64,000 nt of DNA from an uncultured Clostridium sp. (GTDB lineage Bacteria; Bacillota; Clostridia; Clostridiales; Clostridiaceae), in assembly GCF_900769625.1 (NCBI RefSeq), contig NZ_CAAGHK010000063.1, forward strand, positions 1 to 64,000, read 5' to 3'. The position numbers and the translations under genes are program-made. Below, in pieces: positions 38,130-48,644 of the stretch (its first letter is position 1; each line of letters opens with the position of its first letter). Under the pieces are notes generated by a model. The model was given only the letters and a program-made list of their open reading frames with translations, did no database searches and was not told the DNA's origin.

Positions 38130-38735
38130 CTAAATGCATTTTAATATCGTCTGTAATATTATATAAATATCTAAAAAAACATTACTCTTATTAATATATT
38201 CCATGTTTAATGCTAATTTATCAGGCATTATTGTATTTATATAAAACTCATCTGGATTTTCTGCCTTACCAAGAAGTTCATTTTCATCTCTATATCTTAT
38301 AGATGCAAGATCTGTTATTCCTGGCTTTACATCAAGCACTTTTCTCTGCTCCTCAGTATACATGTTAACATATCTAGGTACTTCTGGTCTTGGTCCTACA
38401 AGGCTCATATCACCCTTAAAAACATTTATAAGCTGTGGAAGTTCATCAATTTTGTATTTTCTAAGAAATGCTCCTATTTTAGTTATTCTATTATCATTTC
38501 CTACAGTTATCTGTCTTCCTAGCTTTTCTGCATTAACTACCATTGTTCTGAACTTTAAGATCTTAAATTCCTTACCATTTTTTCCTACTCTTATCTGCTT
38601 GAAAAATACTGGACCATCTGATCCCATCTTTATTCTTATTGCAACAAAAATTAAGAACGGACTTAAAACTATAAGACCTAATCCTGAACAAATCATATCA
38701 AATATTCTCTTGATAAATTTATTTAAAGCGTTCAT
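38130..38735 (-). CDS. Initiating sugar-phosphate transferase
   Basis: Membrane enzyme that moves a sugar phosphate from a nucleotide donor to undecaprenyl phosphate, starting a surface polysaccharide unit. The 201-residue short form has one N-terminal hydrophobic hairpin (about 15-32) and the catalytic signatures KFRTM and DELPQLINVFKGDMSLVGPR. This is the PglC/WcaJ-C-terminal type of monotopic transferase. TAGGAG precedes the ATG. It is 14 bases downstream of a glycosyltransferase gene in the same direction, so the pair is likely cotranscribed. Confidence 0.9.
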   Translation of the reverse strand: MNALNKFIKRIFDMICSGLGLIVLSPFLIFVAIRIKMGSDGPVFFKQIRVGKNGKEFKILKFRTMVVNAEKLGRQITVGNDNRITKIGAFLRKYKIDELPQLINVFKGDMSLVGPRPEVPRYVNMYTEEQRKVLDVKPGITDLASIRYRDENELLGKAENPDEFYINTIMPDKLALNMEYINKSNVFLDIYIILQTILKCI

Positions 38736-38749
38736 CTTTCAACTCCTAA

Positions 38750-39970
38750 TTATTTCTTTAATGCATTAAGGAACTTATCAGCTAAGCCTTCATACATATG
38801 ATTAGCCAATACATATTCTTTACCATTCTGGCCCATCTTAATCTTTTCTTCTTCACTTAAGCCCTTAATCTTCATTACTGCATCTACAACTGCATCTGGA
38901 TTTTCTGCTGGTACGCTTACACCACAGTTACAGTCACTTACCGGGTCATTAGAGGCTTCTACTGCATATATTACTGGAAGTGCTGCCATCATATAATCAA
39001 AAAGCTTGTTAGGGCTTACTCCATAGTTAAATAAATTCTGTTTCTTTAATCCGATATATCCAATGTCAAGAAGCTGTAAAACATTGTCCATATTGTCCTT
39101 TAATACTGGATCTAAGAATTCTACATTAGTAACATTATTAGATTTAGCATATTCTATAAGTTCATTCTTAACATTACCTTTTCCAACCATTACATATTTA
39201 ACTTTTTCATCAGTTGTTTTCTTTGCTGCATCTATCATAGTATCAAGAACATTTGCAGGTGAGTGATTTCCTGTGTATCCAACTATGAAATATCCCTGAT
39301 TTTTAAGTTCCTGTAATCTCTCAATTGTACTTTCCATTGGAGCTTCTTTCTTTTCGCCTATAAGAATTCCATTTGGAACATAAACAAATTTATCAGTTGA
39401 AAATCCTCGTTCTTTAATATGTTTATCTGCATCAGGTAAAATTGAAACTATAACATCAGAATTTCTGAATGCAAAGTCTTCTGCTCTCTGTAATACAACT
39501 ATTGCTGGATTCTTTTCTGAAAAACCGCCAATTTCCATAGGACTTAATGGCCATAAATCATGTATTTCAAAACATAATTTAGCGTTGCATCTCTTTGCAA
39601 TTCTATGTGCTGGATAAATGTCTAATGGGTATGTAGATGAAGCAATTACTGAATCTGGTTTATACTTATCTGCTACCATTTTATAATTCATTCTAAGCTT
39701 CCACATAAATGTAGAAATATTTTTAATTCTTCCAACACCATTTCCCTGGTATTTAGGTGTCTTAACCCATACATATGTTATTCCATCAATAACTTCTTCC
39801 TGAAAGTCCTTTTCTATCACTGGATTATTCTTTCTTAAATGTGAAAAATCTGCCCCCAGTACTGTTACATTGTGGCCTTTCTTTTTCCATTCTCTAGCCA
39901 TATAAAATGGTCTAAACTCCATTCCATGATAATCTGAACCTGCATAATGATTAATAAGTAAGATATTCAT
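38750..39970 (-). CDS. Glycosyltransferase family 4 (WbuB-like)
   Basis: 406 residues. The N-terminal YAGSDYHGMEFRPFYMA and C-terminal FDYMMAALPVIYA with VSDCNCGVSVP fit GT4 enzymes similar to WbuB, which act right after the initiating sugar transferase. No signal peptide. AAAGGAG precedes the ATG. Its close coupling to the initiating transferase suggests it adds the second sugar of the repeat unit; the sugars are unknown. Confidence 0.85.
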   Translation of the reverse strand: MNILLINHYAGSDYHGMEFRPFYMAREWKKKGHNVTVLGADFSHLRKNNPVIEKDFQEEVIDGITYVWVKTPKYQGNGVGRIKNISTFMWKLRMNYKMVADKYKPDSVIASSTYPLDIYPAHRIAKRCNAKLCFEIHDLWPLSPMEIGGFSEKNPAIVVLQRAEDFAFRNSDVIVSILPDADKHIKERGFSTDKFVYVPNGILIGEKKEAPMESTIERLQELKNQGYFIVGYTGNHSPANVLDTMIDAAKKTTDEKVKYVMVGKGNVKNELIEYAKSNNVTNVEFLDPVLKDNMDNVLQLLDIGYIGLKKQNLFNYGVSPNKLFDYMMAALPVIYAVEASNDPVSDCNCGVSVPAENPDAVVDAVMKIKGLSEEEKIKMGQNGKEYVLANHMYEGLADKFLNALKK

Positions 39971-40538
39971 TAAAAATTCTCCTTTAAAAAAACAAGTTAT
40001 TTCAACTACTAATTATCAATCACTAATTAGCAGTTTTTTATTAAAACTTTTTTTATGTTTGTTTTAATTATATATATATGTTCTAATAAATAGTTTACAT
40101 AATAATTAAAAAATCATTTAATGATTTTCACCAAAATTGTCAATTGTCCAATGTTAATTGTTAATTGAAATATATATTATAATTGCAGCATAGCTGCTTT
40201 TTAGTCAGTATATATTTTAAAAATATCTTTGTTATTTTATCCTTAATTTACAATTGATTTTAACTTATTAATTATATCATAGGAAAAATTTAAAATCTAT
40301 CTCTTTTAAGCCTTCATATATTAAGGTTTTCTTACTATCTCTATCAATAATTTTTTCTTATGACTTATTTATAAATAAAATCGCATTAATAGACAGCAGC
40401 TTTCACATTAATTCCTTTAACTTTCAAATAATGTGGAATAATTAAGGTCTCCGCAGTCCTTAGTGCTATAATTTTAAAGTATTGTATGATAAAATAGTTT
40501 TAGACTCATTTCATGTATAAATTAAGGAGGAAATCCAT
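39971..40538. other. Divergent intergenic region with one repeat copy
   Basis: About 570 bases between the GT4 gene and wecB. It contains the repeat copy at 40110-40170 and AT-rich DNA. The right part, ending in AAGGAGG before wecB, should hold its promoter. No ORF was recognised. Confidence 0.45.
40110..40170. repeat. Half copy of the intergenic repeat (copy H)
   Basis: Hairpin AAAATCAT-TTA-ATGATTTT (40110-40128), then CACCAAAATTGTCAATTGTC and TTAATTGTTAATTGAAA. This copy is mid-intergenic, between the promoters of divergent genes. Confidence 0.6.
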
Positions 40539-41603
40539 ATGAAAATTTTAACTGTTATAGGTGCAAGACCACAGTTTATCAAAGCTGCAACAGTATCTAA
40601 TAAAATAAGAAGAAATGGTAACACTGAAATATTAGTACATACTGGACAGCACTACGACAACAATATGTCTGATATATTCTTTGAAGAATTAGGAATTCCA
40701 AAACCAGATTATAACTTAAGCATAGGTTCATCAAACCATGGTCATCAGACTGGAAGCATGCTTATTGCTCTTGAAGATATATATTTAAAAGAAAAGCCAG
40801 ATATGGTTTTAGTTTATGGTGATACAAATTCTACGCTTGCAGGATCTCTTTGTGCAAGCAAATTACTAATTCCTGTTGCTCACGTTGAAGCTGGTCTTAG
40901 AAGTTTTAATAAAGCTATGCCTGAAGAACAAAACAGAATATTAACTGACCATATTTCTGAACTTCTTTTCACACCAACATTAACAGCTGTAAATAACTTA
41001 AAAGTTGAAAACATAACTAAAGGTGTTCATAATGTAGGTGATGTTATGTATGATGCTGTAAACTTATTTAAGGAAAGAGCAAAAGAAGTTTCTACAATAA
41101 CTAAAGATTTAGATTTAGCGCCAGGAAGCTACATTCTTTCAACAATACATCGTGCTGAAAACACAAACAGCATTGAAAGACTGACTTCTATTATCGGTGC
41201 ATTAAGTGAATGTGGCAAGAAGATTGTTCTTCCTCTTCACCCAAGAACTAAGAAATTCATTAATGAATATAACCTACACATTGGAGATAATATTAAAATT
41301 ATAAATCCTGTAGGTTATTTAGAAATGCTTTCATTACAGGAAAACTCAGCTAAAATTGTTACTGACAGCGGTGGAGTTCAAAAAGAAGCTTACTTCTTAA
41401 ATAAACCTTGTATAACAATGAGAGATGAAACTGAATGGGTTGAAACTGTAAGCAATGGCTGGAACGTAATTGTTGGAAGTGACTCTAACAAGATTAAAGA
41501 TGCTATTGAAAATTTTAATCCAACTGGTACTCCTGCATCTGCTTTTGGTAATGGTGATACTTCTGAATTAATTACCAATATAATCGAAGATTATTTAAAA
41601 TAA
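40539..41603 (+). CDS. wecB: UDP-N-acetylglucosamine 2-epimerase (non-hydrolysing)
   Basis: Interconverts UDP-GlcNAc and UDP-ManNAc for surface polymers. The 354-residue protein begins with IGARPQFIKAA and carries the conserved YGDTNSTLAGSL, HVEAGLRSF and PEEQNR motifs, plus the C-terminal TDSGGVQKEA. GGAGG precedes the ATG. It is on the plus strand, opposite the neighbouring polysaccharide genes, with its own terminator. UDP-ManNAc could feed the polymer made by this cluster. Confidence 0.93.
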   Translation: MKILTVIGARPQFIKAATVSNKIRRNGNTEILVHTGQHYDNNMSDIFFEELGIPKPDYNLSIGSSNHGHQTGSMLIALEDIYLKEKPDMVLVYGDTNSTLAGSLCASKLLIPVAHVEAGLRSFNKAMPEEQNRILTDHISELLFTPTLTAVNNLKVENITKGVHNVGDVMYDAVNLFKERAKEVSTITKDLDLAPGSYILSTIHRAENTNSIERLTSIIGALSECGKKIVLPLHPRTKKFINEYNLHIGDNIKIINPVGYLEMLSLQENSAKIVTDSGGVQKEAYFLNKPCITMRDETEWVETVSNGWNVIVGSDSNKIKDAIENFNPTGTPASAFGNGDTSELITNIIEDYLK

Positions 41604-41740
41604 TCTCAACAAAAAATATCTGCTGTATTTTATACAAATCCAACAGACATTTATTTTTATAATAATAAATAAATTGTTAGTGCTCTAATCTATATTATAT
41701 ATAAATTATGTGAAATTAATCCATTATTGCTATTAAAAAT

Positions 41741-41776
41741 AAAGGGATAAGTAATTCAATCTTACTTATCCCTTTT
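41741..41776. terminator. Convergent terminator between wecB and the polymerase gene
   Basis: AAAGGGATAAGTAA and TTACTTATCCCTTTT form a 14-bp stem. A and T runs flank it, so it can serve both directions. On the minus strand it follows the Wzy-like gene by about 50 bases. Confidence 0.8.
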
Positions 41777-41828
41777 CTAATAATTATTAAGTAATATGGT
41801 ATTCTTTCATTTCTGAAGTTCTTCTATA

Positions 41829-43286
41829 CTAATTATTACTGCCTTTATAAACCTGGATTCCGCTTACAGCTAATCCAATCATAATCCAGTAAGAGAATAC
41901 ATATGTTATCGAACTAGGTCCAAAACTTGCAGGTGCAAATGCTATTAAAGCTGTTACCATTGCAGAACACACCATACTTTTCTTCTTTATTGCTAAAATG
42001 AAATTGTAGATTAATAAGTATAAGTATAATATTCCATATAATGCTACTCCAGGTATTCCAAAATCGCCAAGAATTTCGATTGGGTAACAATGAGGACTGT
42101 ATATACTTCCTGTATTACCCTGATCCTTTATATACTGTTCTACGTTTCCGACACCAAATCCCTGGTATCTCTTTTCACCTAGTACACCACCAAGCACATC
42201 CTTGATTATAGCCATTCTGTTAAGTGTAGAATATTCACTTGTCTCTTCCCCAGCAACCACACTTTCAAGTGAATGAAGTTTACTAGTAAGAGTTGTTGTA
42301 TGCTGAACTTCTTCACCTCCAACCGGCTTTATATTCATCATTGCAGGCGCATATACAAATGCTGCTGCCATACCTGCTACAATTACAACTGGATAAACCA
42401 ACTGCTTAACTCCAATATTTTTTATATTAATCAATGAATATAATACGAATATTGCAGTTCCAAATAAGAACGCTACATATCCAGTTCTTGAAGTTGTTAT
42501 TACTACTAATGCAAATGCAATAATTGATATCAAGCTGAACCATATCTTTTCTATTACTGATTCAAACTTATATACTCCAAATAAACATATTGGAATAAGT
42601 ATTGAAAGTGTTGCATTAAGATTATTTGTATTGTAAGAAAATACTATTGGTCTTGCCTGAATCGTATTTATCTGCCATTCTGGAAGACTGCTTAAAAATC
42701 CATCAATATAATGTCTTACAGGAAGCTGTTTTCCTAATAGCACTTCGATAAGCCCTATAACAACAACAATTGAAATTAAGTATAATAATAATTTGACTGT
42801 TTCATTTAATCTCTGTTTATTAATATTATAAACCATCATACATCCGATAAATGCAAACATCATCATATATATTGCTATATATTTAATCGACAAACTTCTA
42901 TTGATTGCCCATACTATGCTTACACACATATAAATAAACCAAACAACAAAAATCCCTAAAACTTTTTTGTCAAGATTTGTGAAAACTTCACGTTCAGTAA
43001 ATAGTTTATATAACGATATAAGTGTGAATACAGCTAAAACAATATGAAACATATACACTGACTGAACTCCAGGGACATACAATGTATAATCATATATTAC
43101 TGATACCAAAAGTGCTGCATAAAGCACATTATATAAATCTTTATTACTTATTATGAACACTGCTCCTATAAATGTTGCAATATACATTGCAGTTATAATA
43201 TAGCTTCCACTCATTATTCCCATAACACCAGCAATAATAATAACCAATGCTAAAGCTATATTTCTTAAATTATCCTCTCTAGACAT
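41829..43286 (-). CDS. O-antigen polymerase/ligase family membrane protein (Wzy-like)
   Basis: 485 residues with about 12 membrane segments and a large outer loop in the last third (about residues 330-400, with QGFGVGNVEQY), the layout of the Wzy_C family that polymerises or ligates lipid-linked polysaccharide units. Sequence in this family diverges strongly, so polymerase versus ligase is not decided. GGAG precedes the ATG. It starts two bases after the stop codon of the CapD-like gene, so translation is coupled. Confidence 0.8.
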   Translation of the reverse strand: MSREDNLRNIALALVIIIAGVMGIMSGSYIITAMYIATFIGAVFIISNKDLYNVLYAALLVSVIYDYTLYVPGVQSVYMFHIVLAVFTLISLYKLFTEREVFTNLDKKVLGIFVVWFIYMCVSIVWAINRSLSIKYIAIYMMMFAFIGCMMVYNINKQRLNETVKLLLYLISIVVVIGLIEVLLGKQLPVRHYIDGFLSSLPEWQINTIQARPIVFSYNTNNLNATLSILIPICLFGVYKFESVIEKIWFSLISIIAFALVVITTSRTGYVAFLFGTAIFVLYSLINIKNIGVKQLVYPVVIVAGMAAAFVYAPAMMNIKPVGGEEVQHTTTLTSKLHSLESVVAGEETSEYSTLNRMAIIKDVLGGVLGEKRYQGFGVGNVEQYIKDQGNTGSIYSPHCYPIEILGDFGIPGVALYGILYLYLLIYNFILAIKKKSMVCSAMVTALIAFAPASFGPSSITYVFSYWIMIGLAVSGIQVYKGSNN

Positions 43287-43288
43287 AA

Positions 43289-45151
43289 TTACTCCTTATC
43301 TGCATTTTCAGCAGCAACTTCATCTACGTTCTTATAATGATAAGTTGGCACTATAGTCTGCATCTGATGTTTAATCTCATCAATATCATTTAATTCTAAT
43401 AATTTATGCAACTGATCAAGTTTTACAGTCAGCTTATCCATATCTTCGAATGTTGGTTTTCCAACATAAATCTTCTTATGAACCGTATCCTCTAATCCCT
43501 CTTCACTCATTAAGAGCTCTTCGTACAGCTTTTCTCCTGGTCTTAGTCCTGTAAAGACAATTTTTATGTCTTTATTAGGTTCAAGTCCAGAAAGCTTTAT
43601 TAAATCACATGCAAGGTCATATATCTTAACCGGTTTGCCCATATCAAGTACAAATATTTCTCCGCCTTTTGCAAATGCTCCAGCTTGAAGTACAAGCTGT
43701 GCTGCTTCTGGGATAAGCATAAAATATCTTATTATCTTCTTGTGAGTAACAGTAACAGGTCCTCCATGAGCAATCTGCTTCTTGAATAAAGGAATCACCG
43801 AACCATTACTTCCAAGAACATTTCCAAATCTTACAGCAACAAACTCTGTCTTTGATTGTTTATCCATTGCCTGAACAATCATTTCGCACAATCTCTTTGT
43901 TGCACCCATTATATTTGTAGGATTAACAGCTTTATCTGTAGAAATCATTACAAATCTTGATACACCAGCTTCACTTGCTTCAAGAGCTAAGTTAAGTGTT
44001 CCGAATACATTATTTTTTATTGCTTCCTTAGGGCTGTCTTCCATTAACGGTACATGCTTATGTGCTGCCGCATGGAATACAACATTAATCTTATATTTAC
44101 TAAATACTTCATGAAGTCTTTCTCTATCCCTTATGGATCCTATAAGTACTGACATCTCCATGTCTGGAAAATCTTCTTTAAGTTCATTTTGAATATCATA
44201 AACATTATTTTCATAAATATCAAATAATATAAGTCTCTTTGGCTGATACATAGCAATCTGTCTGCACAATTCTGAACCTATTGATCCTCCTGCACCAGTT
44301 ACTAATATAGTTCTATCCTTTATATAGTCTTCTATTCCTTTGTTATCTAAAACAATCGGATCTCTTCCTAATAAGTCTTCTAAATCTACATCTTTTATTT
44401 TGCTTACTGTAGCTTTACCACTTATTATTTCATACATTCCAGGTACTATTTGAAGTTTACAGTTAGTTTCTTTACAGATATCTATTAATTCTGCTTTATT
44501 CTTTACATCAAGTGAAGGAATTGCAATCAATATTAAATCAATTTCCTGTTCACCTGCTATGTAAGGAATATCGTATCTGTTACCTTCTATTTTTACACCT
44601 GAAATTCTCTTGCCAATCTTATTTTTATCATCATCGATAAGAACTATCGGATTATACTTAAGTTCTCTTCTGGCCATCATTTCATTGATAATCATAGTTC
44701 CTGCAGAACCTGCACCGACTATCATTACTCTTCTCTGGTCAGCTGAATACTTGAACGGTATATATAATAATGTTCTTCTATATACCCTATAAAGAATTCT
44801 GTAGCCTAATACAAAGAAAATACTAAGCAGAATTCCTACTACCATAACATTTAATGGTATTGTTGAACCAAATATTCTTGTATAGCCAATTGATAATATA
44901 CCTGCTAAAATATTGCCTCCAACACCTAGAAGAAACTCATCTGTTCCTGTCAGATGCCATAAGCTTTCATACATTTTGAATAAATAAAAACATAGTACAT
45001 AAATAAGACTCAAGGCTATTACATCATGGCTGTATATCTTTGCGATTTGCGTAAAATCTTCACCCTTCACTATATTAATAGAGAATAAATATGCCATGTT
45101 AACCATGAAAATATCAATTATCATAACTATTAAAGTTTTCCATCTTTTCAC
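43289..45151 (-). CDS. CapD-like nucleotide-sugar 4,6-dehydratase
   Basis: 620 residues. Four N-terminal membrane segments (about 5-125) are followed by a CoA-binding-like Rossmann domain (VGAGSAGTMIINEM) and a C-terminal SDR domain with GAGGSIGSELCRQI, the catalytic STDKAVNPTNIMGATKR segment and RFGNVLGSNGSV. This is the WbpM/PglF/CapD group that converts UDP-GlcNAc to a 4-keto-6-deoxy sugar. The start is a GTG with GGAGG nine bases upstream. It leads into the polymerase gene. Confidence 0.88.
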   Translation of the reverse strand: MKRWKTLIVMIIDIFMVNMAYLFSINIVKGEDFTQIAKIYSHDVIALSLIYVLCFYLFKMYESLWHLTGTDEFLLGVGGNILAGILSIGYTRIFGSTIPLNVMVVGILLSIFFVLGYRILYRVYRRTLLYIPFKYSADQRRVMIVGAGSAGTMIINEMMARRELKYNPIVLIDDDKNKIGKRISGVKIEGNRYDIPYIAGEQEIDLILIAIPSLDVKNKAELIDICKETNCKLQIVPGMYEIISGKATVSKIKDVDLEDLLGRDPIVLDNKGIEDYIKDRTILVTGAGGSIGSELCRQIAMYQPKRLILFDIYENNVYDIQNELKEDFPDMEMSVLIGSIRDRERLHEVFSKYKINVVFHAAAHKHVPLMEDSPKEAIKNNVFGTLNLALEASEAGVSRFVMISTDKAVNPTNIMGATKRLCEMIVQAMDKQSKTEFVAVRFGNVLGSNGSVIPLFKKQIAHGGPVTVTHKKIIRYFMLIPEAAQLVLQAGAFAKGGEIFVLDMGKPVKIYDLACDLIKLSGLEPNKDIKIVFTGLRPGEKLYEELLMSEEGLEDTVHKKIYVGKPTFEDMDKLTVKLDQLHKLLELNDIDEIKHQMQTIVPTYHYKNVDEVAAENADKE

Positions 45152-45212
45152 GTAAGCTTTCCTCCAATCTGGAAAGATTTTTGCTCTAGAGCATTTAAAA
45201 CCTTTGAATTTT

Positions 45213-46196
45213 CTATCTTAATTTATTTAAAATCTTTATCAACAATTTCGGGCAATATCTTATTCCTTCACATTGAATAAAATATCTCAGATTACTTTTA
45301 TCCATCTTCTGTATTCTATAACGCTTTAACCCCTTCTTAACCTCTTCATCCTTCAAGAACTTAAAAAGGTCATTATGAAATTTTGGATCTTTTGATAAAA
45401 TTGAAAATACATGTGATATTGAATATGGTATTTTATATTCCACAAGAAATTTTTCAATTTCAGGAAGATTTCCTTTCTCCTTGATATAATCCAATAAATC
45501 CATATAAGAATAATAACAGTCAAGATGTTTCAAAGATACACTTTGAGTTATACCATTACTCCAGATAACATAAAATGCCAAAACTTTATTTACAGAAATC
45601 ACCTTATTTGCTTCTAACAGAGTTTTTACTATGAATACCATGTCTTCACCATATTTTCTGTTGGTATCAAAGAAAATATGATTATCCTTAATCATAGATG
45701 TTTTGTAAATTCCACTTCTCATACCTATTGTAATATCATCTGCAAGCTGTTTTAATCCTGCTTCCCTTCCAGTAATGAAATCACTCAGATATTTTGTCCT
45801 GTTTTTTACCAATACATTTCCATTAGCATCTACTTCACTATAATCGCAGAAAACCACATCGCATTTTGTACTATCTGCTTTTTTTGTCATTAGTTCAATG
45901 AATTCCGGATCTATGTAATCATCTGAATCCAGGAAGGTAATATACTCACCAACAGCTTGTTTTATGCCCTCGTTTCTTGCAACGCTGACACCTGAATTCT
46001 TTTGTGTAATAATCCTGTAATTTATATCTGAACCTTCTAATAATGATTTTGCAATATCTATGCTTTTATCTTTCGAACCATCATCTATAAGAAGAAATTC
46101 AAAATCTCTGCATGTCTGATTCATAACAGACTTTACACACTTTCCAATGCAGGCTTCTACATTGTAAACAGGAGTAATGATAGATACTTTCAACAA
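45213..46196 (-). CDS. Glycosyltransferase family 2
   Basis: About 327 residues, GT-A fold. SIITPVYNVEACIGKC at the N terminus, EFLLIDDGSKDKS, ARNEGIKQAVGEYITFLDSDD with the DxD metal motif are all standard. A GTG at 46205 is in frame, but AAGGAG touches it; the TTG at 46196 is eight bases away and fits better. It is similar in layout to the GT2 gene at 47436, so the two may come from duplication. Sugar donor unknown. Confidence 0.85.
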   Translation of the reverse strand: MLKVSIITPVYNVEACIGKCVKSVMNQTCRDFEFLLIDDGSKDKSIDIAKSLLEGSDINYRIITQKNSGVSVARNEGIKQAVGEYITFLDSDDYIDPEFIELMTKKADSTKCDVVFCDYSEVDANGNVLVKNRTKYLSDFITGREAGLKQLADDITIGMRSGIYKTSMIKDNHIFFDTNRKYGEDMVFIVKTLLEANKVISVNKVLAFYVIWSNGITQSVSLKHLDCYYSYMDLLDYIKEKGNLPEIEKFLVEYKIPYSISHVFSILSKDPKFHNDLFKFLKDEEVKKGLKRYRIQKMDKSNLRYFIQCEGIRYCPKLLIKILNKLR

Positions 46197-46205
46197 TTTG
46201 TTCAC

Positions 46206-46494
46206 TCCTTACGCAATTGTCATTCAAAATATATTTCTCTAATCATTGATTTATATTGAAATATCTATTATATGTAAATATTCCTATTATATATCTTGCT
46301 CACGGAATCTCACATATAACATATAACTCATACATGAATTTCTAATTTAAATATATAATTTTAAAACCCTCTAAGGATTTCATCATCAACTGTTAGCTGC
46401 CAGATGATTAATACTCTACCTTAGAATTATACTAATATTAACTATCATATGCAATATTTCTGGACACTTCTTAAGTAAAACTTCACAAACTCAT
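46206..46494. other. Intergenic region with a degenerate repeat copy
   Basis: Contains AAAACCCT-CTA-AGGATTTC (about 46366-46384), then ATCATCAACTGTTAGCTGCC, a weak copy of the intergenic repeat. No other feature was seen. Confidence 0.4.
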
Positions 46495-47349
46495 TTATAT
46501 ATTTTTAAGCTTCTTTATTACCTTTGCATGCCACTGACGATCTTCTTCTTTTGGAAGTGTCATGTAATCACCATATAACTGTGTCAGAATTACATCAGCA
46601 TTCTTTGGTCCATAAAACTGACGTCCTTCAAAGTCAAGTTTTTCAAGTTCAAAGTAATCTTTCTTTCTATAAACATACTCACTCCATATTGTATCAAGTC
46701 CATAACCCATATATGGTGAGTTTACATCATTCCATGAAATTAAAAAATCAAAAAACTTCTTTCTTCTCTTATATGGAAATAATGCTCTTACTACTTTATA
46801 GAACGTAAATGTAATCCTGTTTTTAACGCTCAGCTTTTCAGGCTTTTCACGAATTCTTACAAAACTCTTCAGTATATTGTAGCTTAATGTTCTCTGAAGT
46901 TTATATACTAACTCTTTTTTAGGAAGACTGTCATAAGGGAAAACATCTATGTATACTCCATTGTGCATTTCGCTATTTTCAGCAATTCCCTTTTCAATCA
47001 GGATTGTGCCATTATATCTTATCTTGCATGGCACCTGATATATATCATATTTATCATCAGTTTCAAAAGTCTGCAGGAATAAATAATCCGGCAGTTCCTT
47101 CTTTGCAATCTCAAGGAACTTCTCATAATCTTCTCTAAGCATTCCAATATCCATATCATCATCCCAAGGTATAAATCCTTTATGTCTTACAGCCCCAAGA
47201 AGTGTTCCTGCATCTAAGAAATACTTCAGCCCATGTCTTTCACATATTGCATGTACTTCCTCTAATATTTCAACCATTAACATCTGAGTATCTCTTAAAT
47301 CCAAATCCTCATAATCGCTCTCTTTATGCTGAATTCTATCATTTAACAT
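46495..47349 (-). CDS. licD: LicD family phosphotransferase (phosphocholine transfer)
   Basis: 284 residues from the ATG at 47349, which has AAAGGA seven bases upstream. The signature LDAGTLLGAVRHKGFIPWDD and following DMDIGMLREDYEKFL is the LicD core, with an Asp cluster for metal. LicD enzymes transfer phosphocholine from CDP-choline to a sugar of a surface polymer; some relatives transfer other groups. Here LicA, LicB and LicC homologues occur within 15 kb, which supports phosphocholine. It lies between two GT2 genes in the polysaccharide cluster, so the acceptor is probably the polymer made there. Confidence 0.85.
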   Translation of the reverse strand: MLNDRIQHKESDYEDLDLRDTQMLMVEILEEVHAICERHGLKYFLDAGTLLGAVRHKGFIPWDDDMDIGMLREDYEKFLEIAKKELPDYLFLQTFETDDKYDIYQVPCKIRYNGTILIEKGIAENSEMHNGVYIDVFPYDSLPKKELVYKLQRTLSYNILKSFVRIREKPEKLSVKNRITFTFYKVVRALFPYKRRKKFFDFLISWNDVNSPYMGYGLDTIWSEYVYRKKDYFELEKLDFEGRQFYGPKNADVILTQLYGDYMTLPKEEDRQWHAKVIKKLKNI

Positions 47350-47435
47350 CGTTTTATCCTTTCCAAAATACAATATTATTTATTTTTCTGCTTCCTATAA
47401 ATATATTAACCAGAAAGTCTTATGACTATCAACAT

Positions 47436-48422
47436 TTAGCTTCTCTTGCCATAATAATTTTCTATAATCTTAGGCTTATATAATATTAGCTTGCTTAAGA
47501 TTAAATATTTAAGCCGATCTTTTTCCATCTTATACATTTTATATCTGCTTAAATCTTTTCGGACATTTTCATTATTGATAAACCTATACATATCGTCATG
47601 AAGACCCTTTTTAGTCGCAAATCCAATAAATATATTAACTATCGCAGCAGGAATTCTGCTTGTAATCATTGCTTTTTCAAGGTCCGTATCCTTTATTTTT
47701 TCTCTTATATATGCCAATGTTTCAACATTAGAATAATAAACATCAAGATAGTTAATATTAATGTTATTCATTGCTGACTCTCCCCATTTGACATAGTGAG
47801 CATAAATTTTCTTAATACAATATACCTGACATGAGTTGGCATATGCCTTTACCATAAAAGATATGTCTTCTGCAAACTTTCTATTTTCATCAAATCTTAT
47901 ATCATTATCTAATAAAAGCGAACGTTTAAACATATTAGCCATTATATGTGTATATGTAGTCCCATAAATAAGCCCAAGCGCTACTTCCTTTCCGCTTGCA
48001 GAACCTTCGTTTAATTGACTGATATTATCTGTTATTGATGTCCCATTACTTTCTTCAAAAATATATGCAGAATATAAAACATCATAACTGCCTCCTGATG
48101 CCTTATCAAAAAAATCCTTTAACATATCTTTATTTATATAATCATCAGAATCTAAAAACATTATATATTCACCATGAGCTTCTTCTATACCCAGATTTCT
48201 TGCTGAGCTTACGCCGCCATTTTCTTTTTTTATTATTCTATAATTAACATCCGAATTTTCAAGATAATTATCTGCAAATTCACTGCTGTCATCAGGTGAA
48301 CCATCATCTACAAGCAATACTTCAAAATTTTCAAACGTCTGATTTTTTAAAGATTCTAGTGTCTTTAATATTCTGTCCCTTACTTTATATACAGGCACTA
48401 TGACACTAATCTTATAGTCCAT
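47436..48422 (-). CDS. Glycosyltransferase family 2
   Basis: 328 residues. KISVIVPVYKVRDRILK at the start, VLLVDDGSPDDSSEF and SARNLGIEEAHGEYIMFLDS with the DSDD motif define GT-A glycosyltransferases of family 2. The C-terminal tail is basic and helical, as in membrane-associated members. GTGAGGA precedes the ATG. It is the first gene of the run GT2-licD-GT2-CapD-Wzy on the minus strand. The sugar it adds is unknown. Confidence 0.87.
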   Translation of the reverse strand: MDYKISVIVPVYKVRDRILKTLESLKNQTFENFEVLLVDDGSPDDSSEFADNYLENSDVNYRIIKKENGGVSSARNLGIEEAHGEYIMFLDSDDYINKDMLKDFFDKASGGSYDVLYSAYIFEESNGTSITDNISQLNEGSASGKEVALGLIYGTTYTHIMANMFKRSLLLDNDIRFDENRKFAEDISFMVKAYANSCQVYCIKKIYAHYVKWGESAMNNININYLDVYYSNVETLAYIREKIKDTDLEKAMITSRIPAAIVNIFIGFATKKGLHDDMYRFINNENVRKDLSRYKMYKMEKDRLKYLILSKLILYKPKIIENYYGKRS

Positions 48423-48527
48423 ATAATTTCCTCACTTTCGCGTTTCATCTTATTTTGCCAGATAATTTTATTATACCACAAAATACTATCTCACTAAGAA
48501 AGACAACACTAATTAATTTACTTTTTA

Positions 48528-48556
48528 CACCATTCAATTCTCAACTTTCAACTAAC
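48528..48556. repeat. Short copy of the intergenic repeat (copy M) and adjacent palindrome
   Basis: TTACACCATTCAATTCTCAA and CTTTCAACTAACAT, lacking a clear inner hairpin. Immediately right is GGCTTCAGTTC (48561-48571) with GAACTGAAGCC (48580-48590), a perfect 11-bp inverted repeat with no T tract. Confidence 0.5.
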
Positions 48557-48644
48557 ATAAGGCTTCAGTTCATGTTCTTGAACTGAAGCCCTATGACTTT
48601 ACCTCTCGTAATTTATTTGATTTAAAGCTTATTCAACTGCTAAA

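Noticed and set aside
48561..48590. 11-bp perfect hairpin downstream of the GT2 gene considered as a terminator
   Set aside because: No T run follows on either strand, so I list it only as a palindrome beside a repeat copy.
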